A stretch of DNA of 64,000 nucleotides from Caballeronia glebae (GCF_001545035.1 NZ_FCOJ02000002.1:186001-250000); one strand, 5' to 3'. Shown: positions 45,005 through 54,528, numbered from the stretch's first letter. Notes: generated by a model not told the origin, from the sequence alone. Numbers and translations are program-made.

Positions 45005-46305
45005 TGCGGTCGATCCGCCGGCAATTGCTGATCTGGCTGCTCGCGCTCGTGATCGTCGGCGTGGGCTTTGCGGGGTGGCTCATCTATCGGCAGGCGCTCG
45101 CCGAGGCCAACGAACTCTTCGACTACCAGCTTCAGCAGATCGCGGCGGCGTTGCCGTCGGAGCCGTTTTCCTCGGTGCTCAGTTCGCGCAGCGAAAGCGA
45201 CGAGGGCGTCGTCATCCAGATCTGGAATCGCAACGGCGTGCTGATGTACTACTCGCATCCGCGCGTGCCGCTCGCGCCTCACGCGGAACTCGGCTTTTCC
45301 ACCGAAATGACGCCGCGCGGCGAATGGCGCGTGTATAGCGCGATCGTCGGCGATAACGTCGTGCAGCTCGCGCAGCCGCTGTCGATCAGAAATCGCGTCG
45401 CGGCGGGCGTCGCGTGGCGCACGTTGTGGCCGCTCGTGCTGCTGCTGCCGCTGCTCGGGCTCGCGATCTGGATCATCGTCGGCGTCGGGCTCGCGCCTTT
45501 GCAACGCGTGACGCGCGCGCTCGATACGCGTCATCCCGAAGCGCTCGATCCGCTTTCCGACCGGCGGCTGCCGCAGGAAGTGCGGCCGGTCGTGCGCGCG
45601 TTGAATGCGCTGCTTTCGCGCTTGTCGGCCGCGCTCGACACGCAAAAAGCCTTCGTCGCGGATGCCGCGCACGAGCTTCGCACGCCGCTCGCGGCGGTGC
45701 AGATTCAGGCGCAGCTCGTCGCGCGCGCGCAAGACGACGGAACGCGGCGCGAGGCGCTCAAGGATCTGCACGAAGGCATCGCGCGCGCGACGCGGCTTGC
45801 GGAGCAATTGCTTGCGCTCGCGCGTTCGGAGCCGGATGGCAAGGCCGCGTTCGCCGCGCTCGATCTCGCGGCGCTGCTCGAATCATGCGTGCGCGGCTCT
45901 GTGCTGGTGGCGCAGGAACGCGGCGTCGATCTAGGCATCGAGGCGAGCGAGCCGGCGACCGTCGTGGGCGAGCCCGATTCGTTGCGCGTGATGTTCAACA
46001 ATCTCATCGACAACGCGACGAAGTACACGCCGAAGGGCGGTCGCGTGGATGTGTGTCTCAAGACGAACGACGGTCATCCTGTCGTCGAAATCTCCGATAC
46101 TGGGCCGGGCATTCCTCAAGAAGAACGAGAAAGGGTGTTCGACCGGTTTTATCGCGTGGGCGAGGGAGCGCAGCGCGCGCGCACGGACGTGTCCGGCAGC
46201 GGCCTCGGGCTCGCGATCGTGAAGCGCATCGCGGAGCAGCATGGCGTGACGGTGACGTTGGCGGAGTCGGATGCCGGCGGCCTTAAGGTTGTCGTAACGT
46301 TTTGA
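45004..46305 (+). CDS. Sensor histidine kinase (QseC/PmrB-like)
   Basis: 433 residues. Membrane helix near 8-28, a small periplasmic sensor with QIWNRNGVLMYYSHPRVPLA (the QseC-type sensor of the TctE N-terminal family), a second helix at about 140-162, HAMP region, H-box DAAHELRTPLAAVQIQAQLV with phospho-acceptor His223, N-box MFNNLIDNATKYTPKGG, and G-boxes EISDTGPGIPQEERERVFDR and GSGLGLAIVKRIAEQHG. Operon partner of the regulator immediately upstream. Confidence 0.93.
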   Translation: MRSIRRQLLIWLLALVIVGVGFAGWLIYRQALAEANELFDYQLQQIAAALPSEPFSSVLSSRSESDEGVVIQIWNRNGVLMYYSHPRVPLAPHAELGFSTEMTPRGEWRVYSAIVGDNVVQLAQPLSIRNRVAAGVAWRTLWPLVLLLPLLGLAIWIIVGVGLAPLQRVTRALDTRHPEALDPLSDRRLPQEVRPVVRALNALLSRLSAALDTQKAFVADAAHELRTPLAAVQIQAQLVARAQDDGTRREALKDLHEGIARATRLAEQLLALARSEPDGKAAFAALDLAALLESCVRGSVLVAQERGVDLGIEASEPATVVGEPDSLRVMFNNLIDNATKYTPKGGRVDVCLKTNDGHPVVEISDTGPGIPQEERERVFDRFYRVGEGAQRARTDVSGSGLGLAIVKRIAEQHGVTVTLAESDAGGLKVVVTF

Positions 46306-46361
46306 TGCGCGCGTTCGCGATCCTTTCGAATTCAGGCCGTAGCACCAAGGGCGTGTCTTTT

Positions 46362-46393
46362 TTAAGAGAGCTTTAAGCGACACCCCGTAATCT
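46362..46393 (+). promoter_or_regulatory. degP promoter with TTAAG-N6-TTAAG element
   Basis: TTAAGAGAGCTTTAAG at 46362-46377 repeats the element found before the upstream response regulator. A possible -10 TAATCT lies at 46388-46393, ten bases after the second half-site, as expected where an OmpR-family activator stands in for the -35. Suggests direct control of degP by the upstream two-component system. Confidence 0.6.
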
Positions 46394-46448
46394 TCTTTCA
46401 TCGATACAGCGCGCTCTGCAAGAGCGCATTCCTCGTCAGGAGCACACG

Positions 46449-47951
46449 ATGAAAGCGAAGATTCTCACCCGCAGCGCCGTCGCGGCGGCCGTTGCCATTG
46501 CCTTGTCGGCGGGCTACGTGGCGGGTCATAACAACGTTCCTGCACCGCAGGTCATAGCGCCCGTACAAGCTGCCGCGCTGATGCCCGCCGAAGCCGCCGC
46601 CAAGACGGGCATTCCCGACTTCTCCGGTCTCGTGGAAACCTACGGCCCGGCCGTGGTGAACATCAGCGCGAAGCACGTCGTCAAGCAGACGTCCGCGCGC
46701 CGCGGCCAGAATCAACTGCCGATGGACCCGGACGATCCCCTCTATCAGTTCTTCAAGCGCTTCGGCGGCATGCCCGGCTTCGGCGGCGGCGATGGCGGCC
46801 CGAACGCGGATCGTCCGAGCGAAGGCCTCGGCTCCGGTTTCATCGTGAGCAGCGACGGCTATATCCTCACGAACGCGCACGTCGTCGACAACGCGAATAT
46901 CGTCACCGTGAAGCTCACGGACAAGCGCGAATACCGCGCGAAGGTCATCGGCGCGGACAAACAATCGGACGTCGCCGTGCTCAAGATCGAGGCGAAGAAT
47001 CTGCCGACGGTGAAGATCGGCGATCCCAACGGCAGCAAGGTCGGGCAGTGGGTCGTCGCGATCGGCTCGCCTTACGGATTCGACAACACCGTGACCTCGG
47101 GCATCATCAGCGCGAAGTCGCGCGCGCTGCCCAACGAGAACTACACGCCGTTCATCCAGACCGACGTGCCGGTGAATCCGGGCAACTCGGGCGGCCCGCT
47201 CTTCAATCTGCAAGGCGAAGTGATTGGCATCAATTCGATGATCTATTCGCAGACGGGCGGCTTCCAGGGACTTTCGTTCGCTATCCCGATCAATGAGGCG
47301 ATCAAGGTCAAGGACGCGCTCATCAAGACGGGTCACGTGGATCGCGGCCGCATCGGCGTGACGGTGCAGGGCATGAACCAGACGCTCGCGAACTCGTTCG
47401 GCATGAAGTCGCCGCAGGGCGCGCTCGTGAGTTCGGTCGAACCGGGCGGACCGGCCGCGAAGGCGGGCCTGCAACCGGGCGACGTGATCACCGCGCTGAA
47501 CGGCGAGCCGGTGGGCGATTCGACCTCGCTGCCTTCGCTGGTCGCGGGTCTGGCGCCGGGCACATCGGCGAAGGTCACGGTGTGGCGCGACAAGGGCGCG
47601 AAGGAACTCAGCGTGACCATCGGCGCGCTGAAGGATGCGAAGACCGCCAGCGCGAACGCGGGCGACGACGGCGCGTCGGCGCAGGACGCGCGCCTCGGCG
47701 TCGCGGTGCGCCCGCTCACGCCGGAGGAGAAGCAGAACGATTCGCTCTCGCGCGGCCTGCTCGTGCAGCAGGCGGGCGGCGCGGCGGCGAACGCGGGCAT
47801 CCAGCCGGGCGACGTGATCCTTGCCGTGAACGGCCAGCCGGTTACATCGGTGCAGCAGTTGAAGTCGATGGTTCAGCACGCGGGCGACAGCATCGCGCTC
47901 CTGATCCAGCGCGACGACGCGCAGATCTTCGTGCCCGTCGATCTCGGTTGA
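46449..47951 (+). CDS. degP: Periplasmic serine protease DegP/HtrA (Do family)
   Basis: 500 residues, periplasmic protease-chaperone. Signal-anchor region (AVAAAVAIALSAGYVAG), trypsin-like domain with the triad His144 (TNAHVV), Asp174 (SDVAVLKI) and Ser247 (GNSGGPLF), then PDZ1 (RGRIGVTVQGMNQTLANSFG) and PDZ2 (ARLGVAVRPLTPEEKQN and AGIQPGDVILAVNGQPV). Loop LA contains the Gly/Phe-rich GGMPGFGGGDGGPNAD. Preceded by an OmpR-type direct repeat and the two-component genes. Confidence 0.96.
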   Translation: MKAKILTRSAVAAAVAIALSAGYVAGHNNVPAPQVIAPVQAAALMPAEAAAKTGIPDFSGLVETYGPAVVNISAKHVVKQTSARRGQNQLPMDPDDPLYQFFKRFGGMPGFGGGDGGPNADRPSEGLGSGFIVSSDGYILTNAHVVDNANIVTVKLTDKREYRAKVIGADKQSDVAVLKIEAKNLPTVKIGDPNGSKVGQWVVAIGSPYGFDNTVTSGIISAKSRALPNENYTPFIQTDVPVNPGNSGGPLFNLQGEVIGINSMIYSQTGGFQGLSFAIPINEAIKVKDALIKTGHVDRGRIGVTVQGMNQTLANSFGMKSPQGALVSSVEPGGPAAKAGLQPGDVITALNGEPVGDSTSLPSLVAGLAPGTSAKVTVWRDKGAKELSVTIGALKDAKTASANAGDDGASAQDARLGVAVRPLTPEEKQNDSLSRGLLVQQAGGAAANAGIQPGDVILAVNGQPVTSVQQLKSMVQHAGDSIALLIQRDDAQIFVPVDLG

Positions 47952-48092
47952 CGCGGTTGCGTCGGCATGCGCGATGCGGGCACGAACCATGCTCCACGGT
48001 TTCCTGGTGCCCCATCGCGTGAGATCGACGCATCGGGCGTGACGCCGCCGGCGCTTTGCGGGCGCGGCGGCATCGGACAAAGGAGCGGAAAT

Positions 48093-48575
48093 ATGACGAG
48101 CAGAACTACGGGGAAGCTGGCAGCCGCGCTTCTCGTTGCGGCGGTGAGCGCGGGCATGACGGGCGGCGCTTGGGCGCAAACGACGGGCGGCACCGCTTCC
48201 GATTCGTCGAGCGCCGGCAACACCAACGGCGGCGGCCTGCCGCAGATTCAGCAGCAGGGCGACGTTTCGTACACGTCCGGCGGCGTGGGACTCGACGAAT
48301 CGCACGCATTGTTGCGTGAACAGGCGCACTGGCCGCTGTCGTTGCGCTTCACGGGCCCGACCGCGGATTATCTGTCGGGCGTGAACGTGCGCATCGTCGG
48401 CGGCAAGGGCGGCGAAGTGCTTTCCACCGAGTCGATGGGACCGTACATGCTCGTCAAGCTGCCGCCGGGCAGCTATACGGTCTACGCGAAGTACAAGGAT
48501 CAAGAGAAAAAGCAGGCGGTGACGGTCGCCGGGCCGGGTAAGGCGAAGGCGGCGTTCCACTGGAACATTCAGTAA
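48093..48575 (+). CDS. Small secreted protein of unknown function
   Basis: A 160-residue exported protein: signal peptide cleaved near AGMTGGAWAQ, a Gly/Ser/Asn-rich spacer, then a beta-sandwich-like region including YLSGVNVRIVGGKGGEVLST and LPPGSYTVYAKYKDQEKKQA, which resembles the carboxypeptidase-regulatory/transthyretin-like fold. RBS AAAGGAG before ATG 48093. The C-terminal 28 codons with stop and the terminator recur in decayed form at 54445-54636. Function unknown. Confidence 0.8.
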   Translation: MTSRTTGKLAAALLVAAVSAGMTGGAWAQTTGGTASDSSSAGNTNGGGLPQIQQQGDVSYTSGGVGLDESHALLREQAHWPLSLRFTGPTADYLSGVNVRIVGGKGGEVLSTESMGPYMLVKLPPGSYTVYAKYKDQEKKQAVTVAGPGKAKAAFHWNIQ

Positions 48576-49588
48576 GCGCGGGTTTCGGAGCGCGAGGGCA
48601 CGGCGCATCGGAGGCGCTCACTCTCGCATCGAAGATGTTTCAGAAATAAGCCACGGGCATCGACTTTCAGGGTCGAAGGTTCGTGGCTTTTTTGCTTTCT
48701 GACCTGCGGCTGCCGCCCGAATTATGGCCGTCCGTCCGCGACTTGAATGCGTCGCTCGCGCGTTCGCCGGGCTTGCTCGATGTGCGGAAAAACTTCGTCA
48801 CCGATGCGGCGTATGAACCCCGCGCGCGCTCGCAACCGCGCGGGTATCGGCTCAATTCGTCGCGCGTCCGCAGAACGATGCGACGCGCTCGCCGGCTTGC
48901 GTGAAGGGCATCGCGCGGATTGGGCCGAAGCGGACCGCAAGATTTCGCATGCGCGGTCGATCTCCAGGCACGCCTCGACGACCGAGTACGCGCGCGACTG
49001 GCTCGCTCGTTGAGTTTGAAGACTGACGCGAACGCGTGTCCGCGGATTGCGTCGAGACGCGAAGATCGCAGGGTGCGCGCGCCTTTCGAAGAATAGGCTC
49101 GCGATCGGTACGCAGTCGGTGATCGTTGGCAGCGCGCTGGCTCGGCAATCGCATAACGATCGCAAAAAACTGCCTTCAGGCCGACATTGAATTGAGGCCG
49201 AGACTCTGATGGCCGGTTCACCTCATCGCGCAATCAGATTGAAATTTGCTCCCATCTAAAAATAAAAAAATCGCAAATTGCCAATAAGAAATACCTGAAT
49301 TAATTCTAAAAAGTTTTGCGTCTTTTAGGACGCAGCCTACTGTCTGCTAATAGGCAGATATATATAGTCCAATTTCAAGATAAATCGCGTTAGTGCCAGT
49401 AATAGTCGCCTCGTAGCGAAGTACGAAAGCCGCCTGACATCGCCGGAATTCAGTTTCCTGCTCGTATTCAGCGGGCATTCGGGATGGTCCGCTACAGGTC
49501 GACCTATTACTTCCAATTACCTCCAATTCGGGTGGCTTGGAAAAGCGATTTCATAACGCCACTCCACTACTTGAGTACTTCGACTGCC
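48576..49588. other. Long intergenic region before the autotransporter gene
   Basis: Just over 1 kb. It holds the terminator of the secreted gene, then 48700-49200 with GC-rich sequence and no convincing gene: translations are Arg/Ser-rich in every frame and I think the stretch is decayed. From about 49245 to 49400 there is a sharp drop to an AT-rich, poly-A/T-containing region. Two small hairpins there, TGCGTC / GACGCA at 49317-49334 and TCTGC / GCAGA around 49343-49359, precede the autotransporter leader. Confidence 0.55.
48648..48692 (+). terminator. Terminator of the small secreted gene
   Basis: AAGCCACG (48648-48655) pairs with CGTGGCTT (48682-48689), with an inner TCGAC / GTCGA stem and a T-run after. 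A related hairpin occurs at 54602-54636. Confidence 0.8.
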
Positions 49589-52500
49589 ATGAACAAGATC
49601 TATCGCATCGTTTGGAATTGCGCAACCGGCGGCTGGGCCGTCGCCTCGGAAACAGCAAAAGGCCGCACGAAGTCGTCGGGTCGTACTCATGCGGTGCGAA
49701 GGAATACGCTGCTGAAATCGGCGATTGCTCTCGGCTCTGTCATATTCAGTGGCGGCGCCTTCGCAGACGCCTCCGTAGGCTACGAATACGGCGGCACCGA
49801 CTACTGTGCCCACGCGGGCAGCACGCTAAGCGCGACAGGCTGTTCATCCTGGGGCCCGACGGTGACGAATTTCACGGGCGCCAACATTTCCTACTTGTCG
49901 GGCGACTCCACCGGCGCGACGGGCGGCGTGTGGGCAGCGGACAACAACGCGGGGATTTGGTACGGCAGCGGTGCCAACGGCACCAACCGTCTGTACCTGA
50001 ATTCAACTGGGACGACCATCCAAGGCCCGGGAATCACGCTTAACTCCGCTAGCGGCGTGAACATGTCGTCCACCCAGATGCACAACCTGGCCGCGGGCAC
50101 GGCGGCGACGGATGCGACGAATGTTTCGCAGATCACGCCGATCGTCTCCGCACTGGGCGGAGGCGCGACGTTCAACAGCGGCACGGGCGCCGTGACGGGT
50201 CCGAGCTATGCGCTGAGCAATGCCAACATCATCGCCGGCACGAGTGGCGCGGCGACGGACGTCGGCATGGGCTTCGGCAAGGTCGACGCGGCCCTGGGCT
50301 CGCTCAACAGCAGCATCACGAATATCAACAACGGTGGTGGCATCAAGTATTTCCGCATCAACTCGGCGCTGCCGGACTCGGTGAACTACGCCTCCGATAG
50401 CATCGCCGTCGGTGGCGGCGCCATCGCAGGTGTCGCTGGTCGTGGCTACGCGCAAATCGTCGCCATTGGCGCGAATACAAAGGCAACCGGTGCTGGCGCA
50501 ATTACCCTCGGTGGCGGCGCGACGACCATTGATGGTTATTTGCCTAACTCGGGTAGCCTGATGGCCATCGGCTACAACGCCACGAGTAGTTACGGGCACT
50601 CGATTGCCATCGGCGCTAACGCGGTGGTCACCCCGGCAACCAATCTCTCGAACGGCCTGGGTTATGCCACGGGCTTAGGTGACGGCGTGTTGGTGACACA
50701 GGCCGGTGGCACGGCGACGGGCGCCAACTCATCGGTAACGGCAGCCTACGGTTCGGCTTTCGGCTATGCCGCCGCGACGTCGAGTAACAACGCGACCGCC
50801 GTGGGCGTGCAAAGCTCGGCCGCCGGTGCCGCAACTGTGGCCGTGGGCAGTAACGCCAAAACGGTGAATGACTATGCGATCGCCATCGGCAATGCCGCCC
50901 AAGCCAAAAGCGTCGGTGACGTGGCGCTGGGTGCGTCAGCCTCGGCGGACAACGGCGGCGGCAACAGCGGCTCCAATTACGCCACGGCGCTGGGCGCCAA
51001 TGCAACGGTGTCGGCCGGCAATGGCACGGCCGTGGGTAACGCCGCCAAGAGCACGGCTTCCAATGGCCTGGCGCTGGGCGCACTCGCCTCTGCATCGTCG
51101 GCCAACAGCGTGGCGCTGGGCAGCAACTCCACGACCACGGCCAATTTGACCATCGCCGGTTACAACCCTGGCGCCGGCACGCTGTCGGGCATCGCCTCGA
51201 CCGCCAATGGCGAAGTGTCGCTAGGTTCCAGCGGCAAGGAGCGCCGTCTGACCAACGTGGCCGCCGGCGCGAGCGCGACCGATGCGGTCAACGTCAGCCA
51301 GTTGCAGTCCGAGGTTGCCAAGGTCAATAACGTCGGCACCACCACAGCCACGGCTCTGGGCGGCGGCGCCAACTACAACACCACGACCGGCGCCCTCACG
51401 GGTCCGAGCTATGCGCTGGGCAATGCCAACAGCATCGCCGGAACGAGTGGCGCGGCGACGGATGTCGGCACGGGCTTCGGCAAGGTCGATGCGGCCCTGG
51501 GCAAGCTGAACACTTCGGCGACGACCGCGCAGTCGACGGCCGATGCGGCCAACACGACGGCAAACAAAGGTTGGAACCTGAGCACCGACGGCGGTGCTTC
51601 CTCGCAGAACATTGCTCCGGGCGCTACGGCGAACTTCGCGGCCGGCACGAACGCCACCGTCACTCGCAGCGGCAACACGGTGACAGTGGGCGTGGTCGCC
51701 AATCCGACGTTTGCGGGCATGGTGACGGCCAATGGCGGCCTTACCGTGAGCGCAGGCCAAACGGTCAACATGGGTGGCAACAAGGTCAACAATGTCGCCG
51801 CCGGCGTGGCCGCGACAGACGCGGTGAACATGTCGCAACTCAATGCGACGAACGCCGCGGTGACGCAGAACACGACGGATATCGCGACTAACACGACGAA
51901 CATCGCCGGTAACACGACGTCGATCAACGACATCAATAACCAGATCAACAACGGCACGATCGGTCTGGTGCAGCAGGCTGCGCCGGGTGCGGACCTGACG
52001 GTGGGCAAGAACACCGACGGCAAGGCGGTGGACTTCGCCGATGTGAACGGCAACGCGCGCACACTGAAGAGCGTGAAAGCGGGTGTGGCGGACACCGACG
52101 CGGTGAACATGTCGCAGTTGAACACGACGAACGCAGCGGTCGCGCAGAACACGACGGATATTGCGACTAACACGACGAACATCGCGACTAACACGACGGA
52201 CATCGCGACTAACACGACGAACATCGCGGGTAACACGACGTCGATCAACGACATCAATAACCAGATCAACAACGGCACGATCGGTTTGGTGCAGCAGGCT
52301 GCGCCGGGTGCGGACCTGACGGTGGGCAAGAACACCGACGGCAAGGCGGTGGACTTCGCCGATGTGAGCGGCAACGCGCGCACACTGAAGAGCGTGAAAG
52401 CGGGCGTGGCGGACACCGACGCGGTGAACATGTCGCAGTTGAACACGACGAACGCAGCGGTGACGCAGAACACGACGGACATCGCCGGTAACACGACGTC

Positions 52501-54274
52501 GATCAACGACATCAATAACCAGATCAACAACGGCACGATTGGTCTGGTGCAGCAGGCTGCGCCGGGTGCGGACCTGACGGTGGGCAAGAACACCGACGGC
52601 AAGGCGGTGGACTTCGCCGATGTGAGCGGCAACGCGCGCACGCTGAAGAGCGTGAAAGCGGGCGTGGCGGACACTGACGCGGTGAACATGTCGCAGTTGA
52701 ACACGACGAATGCCGCGGTCGCGCAGAACACAACCGATATCGCGACTAACACGACGAACATCGCGGGTAACACGACGTCGATCAACGACATCAATAACCA
52801 GATCAACAACGGCACGATCGGTCTGGTGCAGCAGGCTGCGCCGGGTGCGGACCTGACGGTGGGCAAGAACACCGACGGCAAGGCGGTGGACTTCGCCGAT
52901 GTGAACGGCAACGCGCGCGCGCTGAAGAGCGTGAAAGCGGGTGTGGCGGACACTGACGCGGTGAACATGTCGCAGTTGAACACGACGAACGCAGCGGTCG
53001 CGCAGAACACGACGGACATCGCCGGTAACACGACGTCGATCAACGACATCAATAACCAGATCAACAACGGTGCGATCGGTCTGGTGCAGCAGGATGCGAT
53101 CACGCGCAACATCAACGTCGCCCAGAACACGGACGGTACAGTCGTGAACTTTGCGGGTCTGTCGGGTGCGCGCGTGCTGGACGGCGTCGCGGCGGGAGCG
53201 GTGACGAGCGCCAGCAAGCAGGCGGTCAACGGCTCGCAACTTTACGCGCTGGCCAGCTCGACGGCTTCGGCGATGGGCGGCGGCTCGACGGTGAACAGCG
53301 ACGGCTCCGTCACCGCGCCGACGTACACCGTCAACGGCAACGTCGTGAACAACGTAGGCGACGCGATTTCGAACATCGATGCCCGTACGACGCAAAACAC
53401 GACGGACATCGCGAACATCGGCGCCAGCGTGACGCAAAATACGACGAACATCGCGAACCTGACGACCAACGTTGCCAACAACACCACGCAGATCGCGCAG
53501 AACACGACGGACATTGCGGACATCAACAATCAGATCAACAGCGGCACGATCGGATTGGTGCAGCAAGACGCGAACTCGCGCACGATCACGGTGGCGAAGA
53601 ACACGGACGGCACGGTCGTCGACATGACGGGCACCCAGGGCGCTCGCACGGTAACGGGTGTGGCGGCCGGCACGCTCGCGGCGGACAGCACGGACGCGGT
53701 CAACGGCTCGCAGTTGTACGCGACCAACCAGCAAGTGACCAACCTCTCGACGCTTGTCCAGAACGTCTCGGGCGCCAACTCGGTCCTGGCCTCCGACAAG
53801 ACTGACACGCCTGCGGTGGCGAGCGGTTCCGGTTCGACTGCCATCGGTAACGGTGCGAATGCCTCGGGTGCGAACTCGGTTGCGCTCGGCAGCGGCTCGG
53901 TTGCCGATCAGGACAATACCGTCTCCGTGGGCTCGCAAGGCAACGAGCGTCGAATCACGAACGTGGCGCCGGGCGTCAATGGCACCGATGCGGCGAACAT
54001 GAACCAGGTGGCTTCGGTGCAAAGCAGCGTCAACTCGGTGGCGCGTGCTGCGTACTCCGGCGTCGCGGCCGCGATGGCCATGCCGAATCTCACGCCGCGC
54101 GAACCGGGCAAGACGATCGTGGCAGCGGGTGTTGCGAACTACAAGGGCTATACGGCAATGGGTGTCGGCGGTACCTATCGTTCGCAAGACAGCCGCTGGC
54201 TGGTGAACGGTGCGCTGTCGCTCACGCCGCATGGCGATACGGGTGTCCGCGCTCAAGTGGGCTACGAGTTCTAA
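49589..54274 (+). CDS. Trimeric autotransporter adhesin (YadA/Hia-like)
   Basis: A 1561-residue type Vc secreted adhesin. N-terminal extended signal region (ESPR) MNKIYRIVWNCATGGWAVAS, then the classical signal LLKSAIALGSVIFSGGAFAD. Head with YadA-like beta-roll repeats (GSNAKTVNDYAIAIGNAAQA, GNGTAVGNAAKSTASNGLAL), neck motifs (AAGASATDAVNVSQLQSEVA), a stalk at about 745-1210 of repeats with NTT-x-IA heptads and NTDGKAVDFADV segments, then GARVLDGVAAGAV, further neck/stalk, a last head-like GSGSTAIGNGANASGANSVA and the C-terminal membrane anchor (NMNQVASVQSSVNSVARAAY ... GVRAQVGYEF, ending in Phe). ATG 49589 begins the ESPR; the frame is open 105 bases further upstream. Likely mediates surface adhesion. 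Confidence 0.95.
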   Translation: MNKIYRIVWNCATGGWAVASETAKGRTKSSGRTHAVRRNTLLKSAIALGSVIFSGGAFADASVGYEYGGTDYCAHAGSTLSATGCSSWGPTVTNFTGANISYLSGDSTGATGGVWAADNNAGIWYGSGANGTNRLYLNSTGTTIQGPGITLNSASGVNMSSTQMHNLAAGTAATDATNVSQITPIVSALGGGATFNSGTGAVTGPSYALSNANIIAGTSGAATDVGMGFGKVDAALGSLNSSITNINNGGGIKYFRINSALPDSVNYASDSIAVGGGAIAGVAGRGYAQIVAIGANTKATGAGAITLGGGATTIDGYLPNSGSLMAIGYNATSSYGHSIAIGANAVVTPATNLSNGLGYATGLGDGVLVTQAGGTATGANSSVTAAYGSAFGYAAATSSNNATAVGVQSSAAGAATVAVGSNAKTVNDYAIAIGNAAQAKSVGDVALGASASADNGGGNSGSNYATALGANATVSAGNGTAVGNAAKSTASNGLALGALASASSANSVALGSNSTTTANLTIAGYNPGAGTLSGIASTANGEVSLGSSGKERRLTNVAAGASATDAVNVSQLQSEVAKVNNVGTTTATALGGGANYNTTTGALTGPSYALGNANSIAGTSGAATDVGTGFGKVDAALGKLNTSATTAQSTADAANTTANKGWNLSTDGGASSQNIAPGATANFAAGTNATVTRSGNTVTVGVVANPTFAGMVTANGGLTVSAGQTVNMGGNKVNNVAAGVAATDAVNMSQLNATNAAVTQNTTDIATNTTNIAGNTTSINDINNQINNGTIGLVQQAAPGADLTVGKNTDGKAVDFADVNGNARTLKSVKAGVADTDAVNMSQLNTTNAAVAQNTTDIATNTTNIATNTTDIATNTTNIAGNTTSINDINNQINNGTIGLVQQAAPGADLTVGKNTDGKAVDFADVSGNARTLKSVKAGVADTDAVNMSQLNTTNAAVTQNTTDIAGNTTSINDINNQINNGTIGLVQQAAPGADLTVGKNTDGKAVDFADVSGNARTLKSVKAGVADTDAVNMSQLNTTNAAVAQNTTDIATNTTNIAGNTTSINDINNQINNGTIGLVQQAAPGADLTVGKNTDGKAVDFADVNGNARALKSVKAGVADTDAVNMSQLNTTNAAVAQNTTDIAGNTTSINDINNQINNGAIGLVQQDAITRNINVAQNTDGTVVNFAGLSGARVLDGVAAGAVTSASKQAVNGSQLYALASSTASAMGGGSTVNSDGSVTAPTYTVNGNVVNNVGDAISNIDARTTQNTTDIANIGASVTQNTTNIANLTTNVANNTTQIAQNTTDIADINNQINSGTIGLVQQDANSRTITVAKNTDGTVVDMTGTQGARTVTGVAAGTLAADSTDAVNGSQLYATNQQVTNLSTLVQNVSGANSVLASDKTDTPAVASGSGSTAIGNGANASGANSVALGSGSVADQDNTVSVGSQGNERRITNVAPGVNGTDAANMNQVASVQSSVNSVARAAYSGVAAAMAMPNLTPREPGKTIVAAGVANYKGYTAMGVGGTYRSQDSRWLVNGALSLTPHGDTGVRAQVGYEF
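51923..53038 (+). repeat. Stalk repeats of the autotransporter
   Basis: Four near-identical coding repeats beginning at 51923, 52244, 52502 and 52781 (next, diverged unit at 53039) of 107, 86, 93 and 86 codons. Each starts INDINNQINNGTIGLVQQAA and ends in a run of NTT-x-IA heptads. Length differences are exact multiples of seven codons (21 bases). Divergence between copies is small, suggesting recent duplication or gene conversion. Confidence 0.88.
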
Positions 54275-54292
54275 GCACGGACTCCAGGCAAC

Positions 54293-54331
54293 GCAAGCAA
54301 GCAGCAGGCAGCAAGCAGCAAGCAGCAAGCA
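54293..54331 (+). repeat. Short tandem repeat after the autotransporter stop
   Basis: About five copies of a 7-base unit GCAAGCA/GCAGGCA immediately after the stop codon. It is non-coding; a slippage-prone tract. Confidence 0.7.
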
Positions 54332-54357
54332 CGCCGCAGCAGCAACGTGGCATTCAG

Positions 54358-54396
54358 AGGGGCGGTTGTCCGGAAAGGGCGGCCGCCCCTTTTTTC
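54358..54396 (+). terminator. Terminator of the autotransporter gene
   Basis: AGGGGCGG (54358-54365) pairs with CCGCCCCT (54383-54390), followed by TTTTT. Confidence 0.85.
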
Positions 54397-54428
54397 ATGT
54401 CGTCGCAGCGGCTGTCGGCGATCGCGGA

Positions 54429-54528
54429 GCGGGCACGAAGCATGCCCAAGGATCGCGAGAAGATGCAGGCGGTGACGGTCGCCCGGCCGGGCAAGGCAAA
54501 GGCGGCGTTTCACTGGAACATTCAGCAA
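54429..54528 (+). pseudogene. Decayed partial copy of the small secreted gene (3' end)
   Basis: Bases 54445-54528 align without gaps with 48492-48575, the last 28 codons of the small secreted protein gene, at about 73 of 84 identities by eye. The stop TAA is changed to CAA. Just upstream, GCGGGCACGAA-CATGC at 54429-54445 resembles 47976-47992, the leader of the complete gene, so the copy looks like the gene with its middle removed. The following terminator is also a copy. No function expected. Confidence 0.75.

Noticed and set aside
46398..48608. A 736-codon minus-strand frame across degP
   Set aside because: Arg-rich shadow of degP and the small secreted gene, without motifs.
48667..49233. 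A 188-codon minus-strand frame before the autotransporter
   Set aside because: Ser/Arg-rich, no motif, crosses the terminator; more likely decayed non-coding DNA.
51221..54328. A 1035-codon open frame antisense to the autotransporter, and a 606-codon one in another frame
   Set aside because: They mirror the repetitive codons of the adhesin gene (His/Arg/Val/Asp periodicity) and have no independent features.
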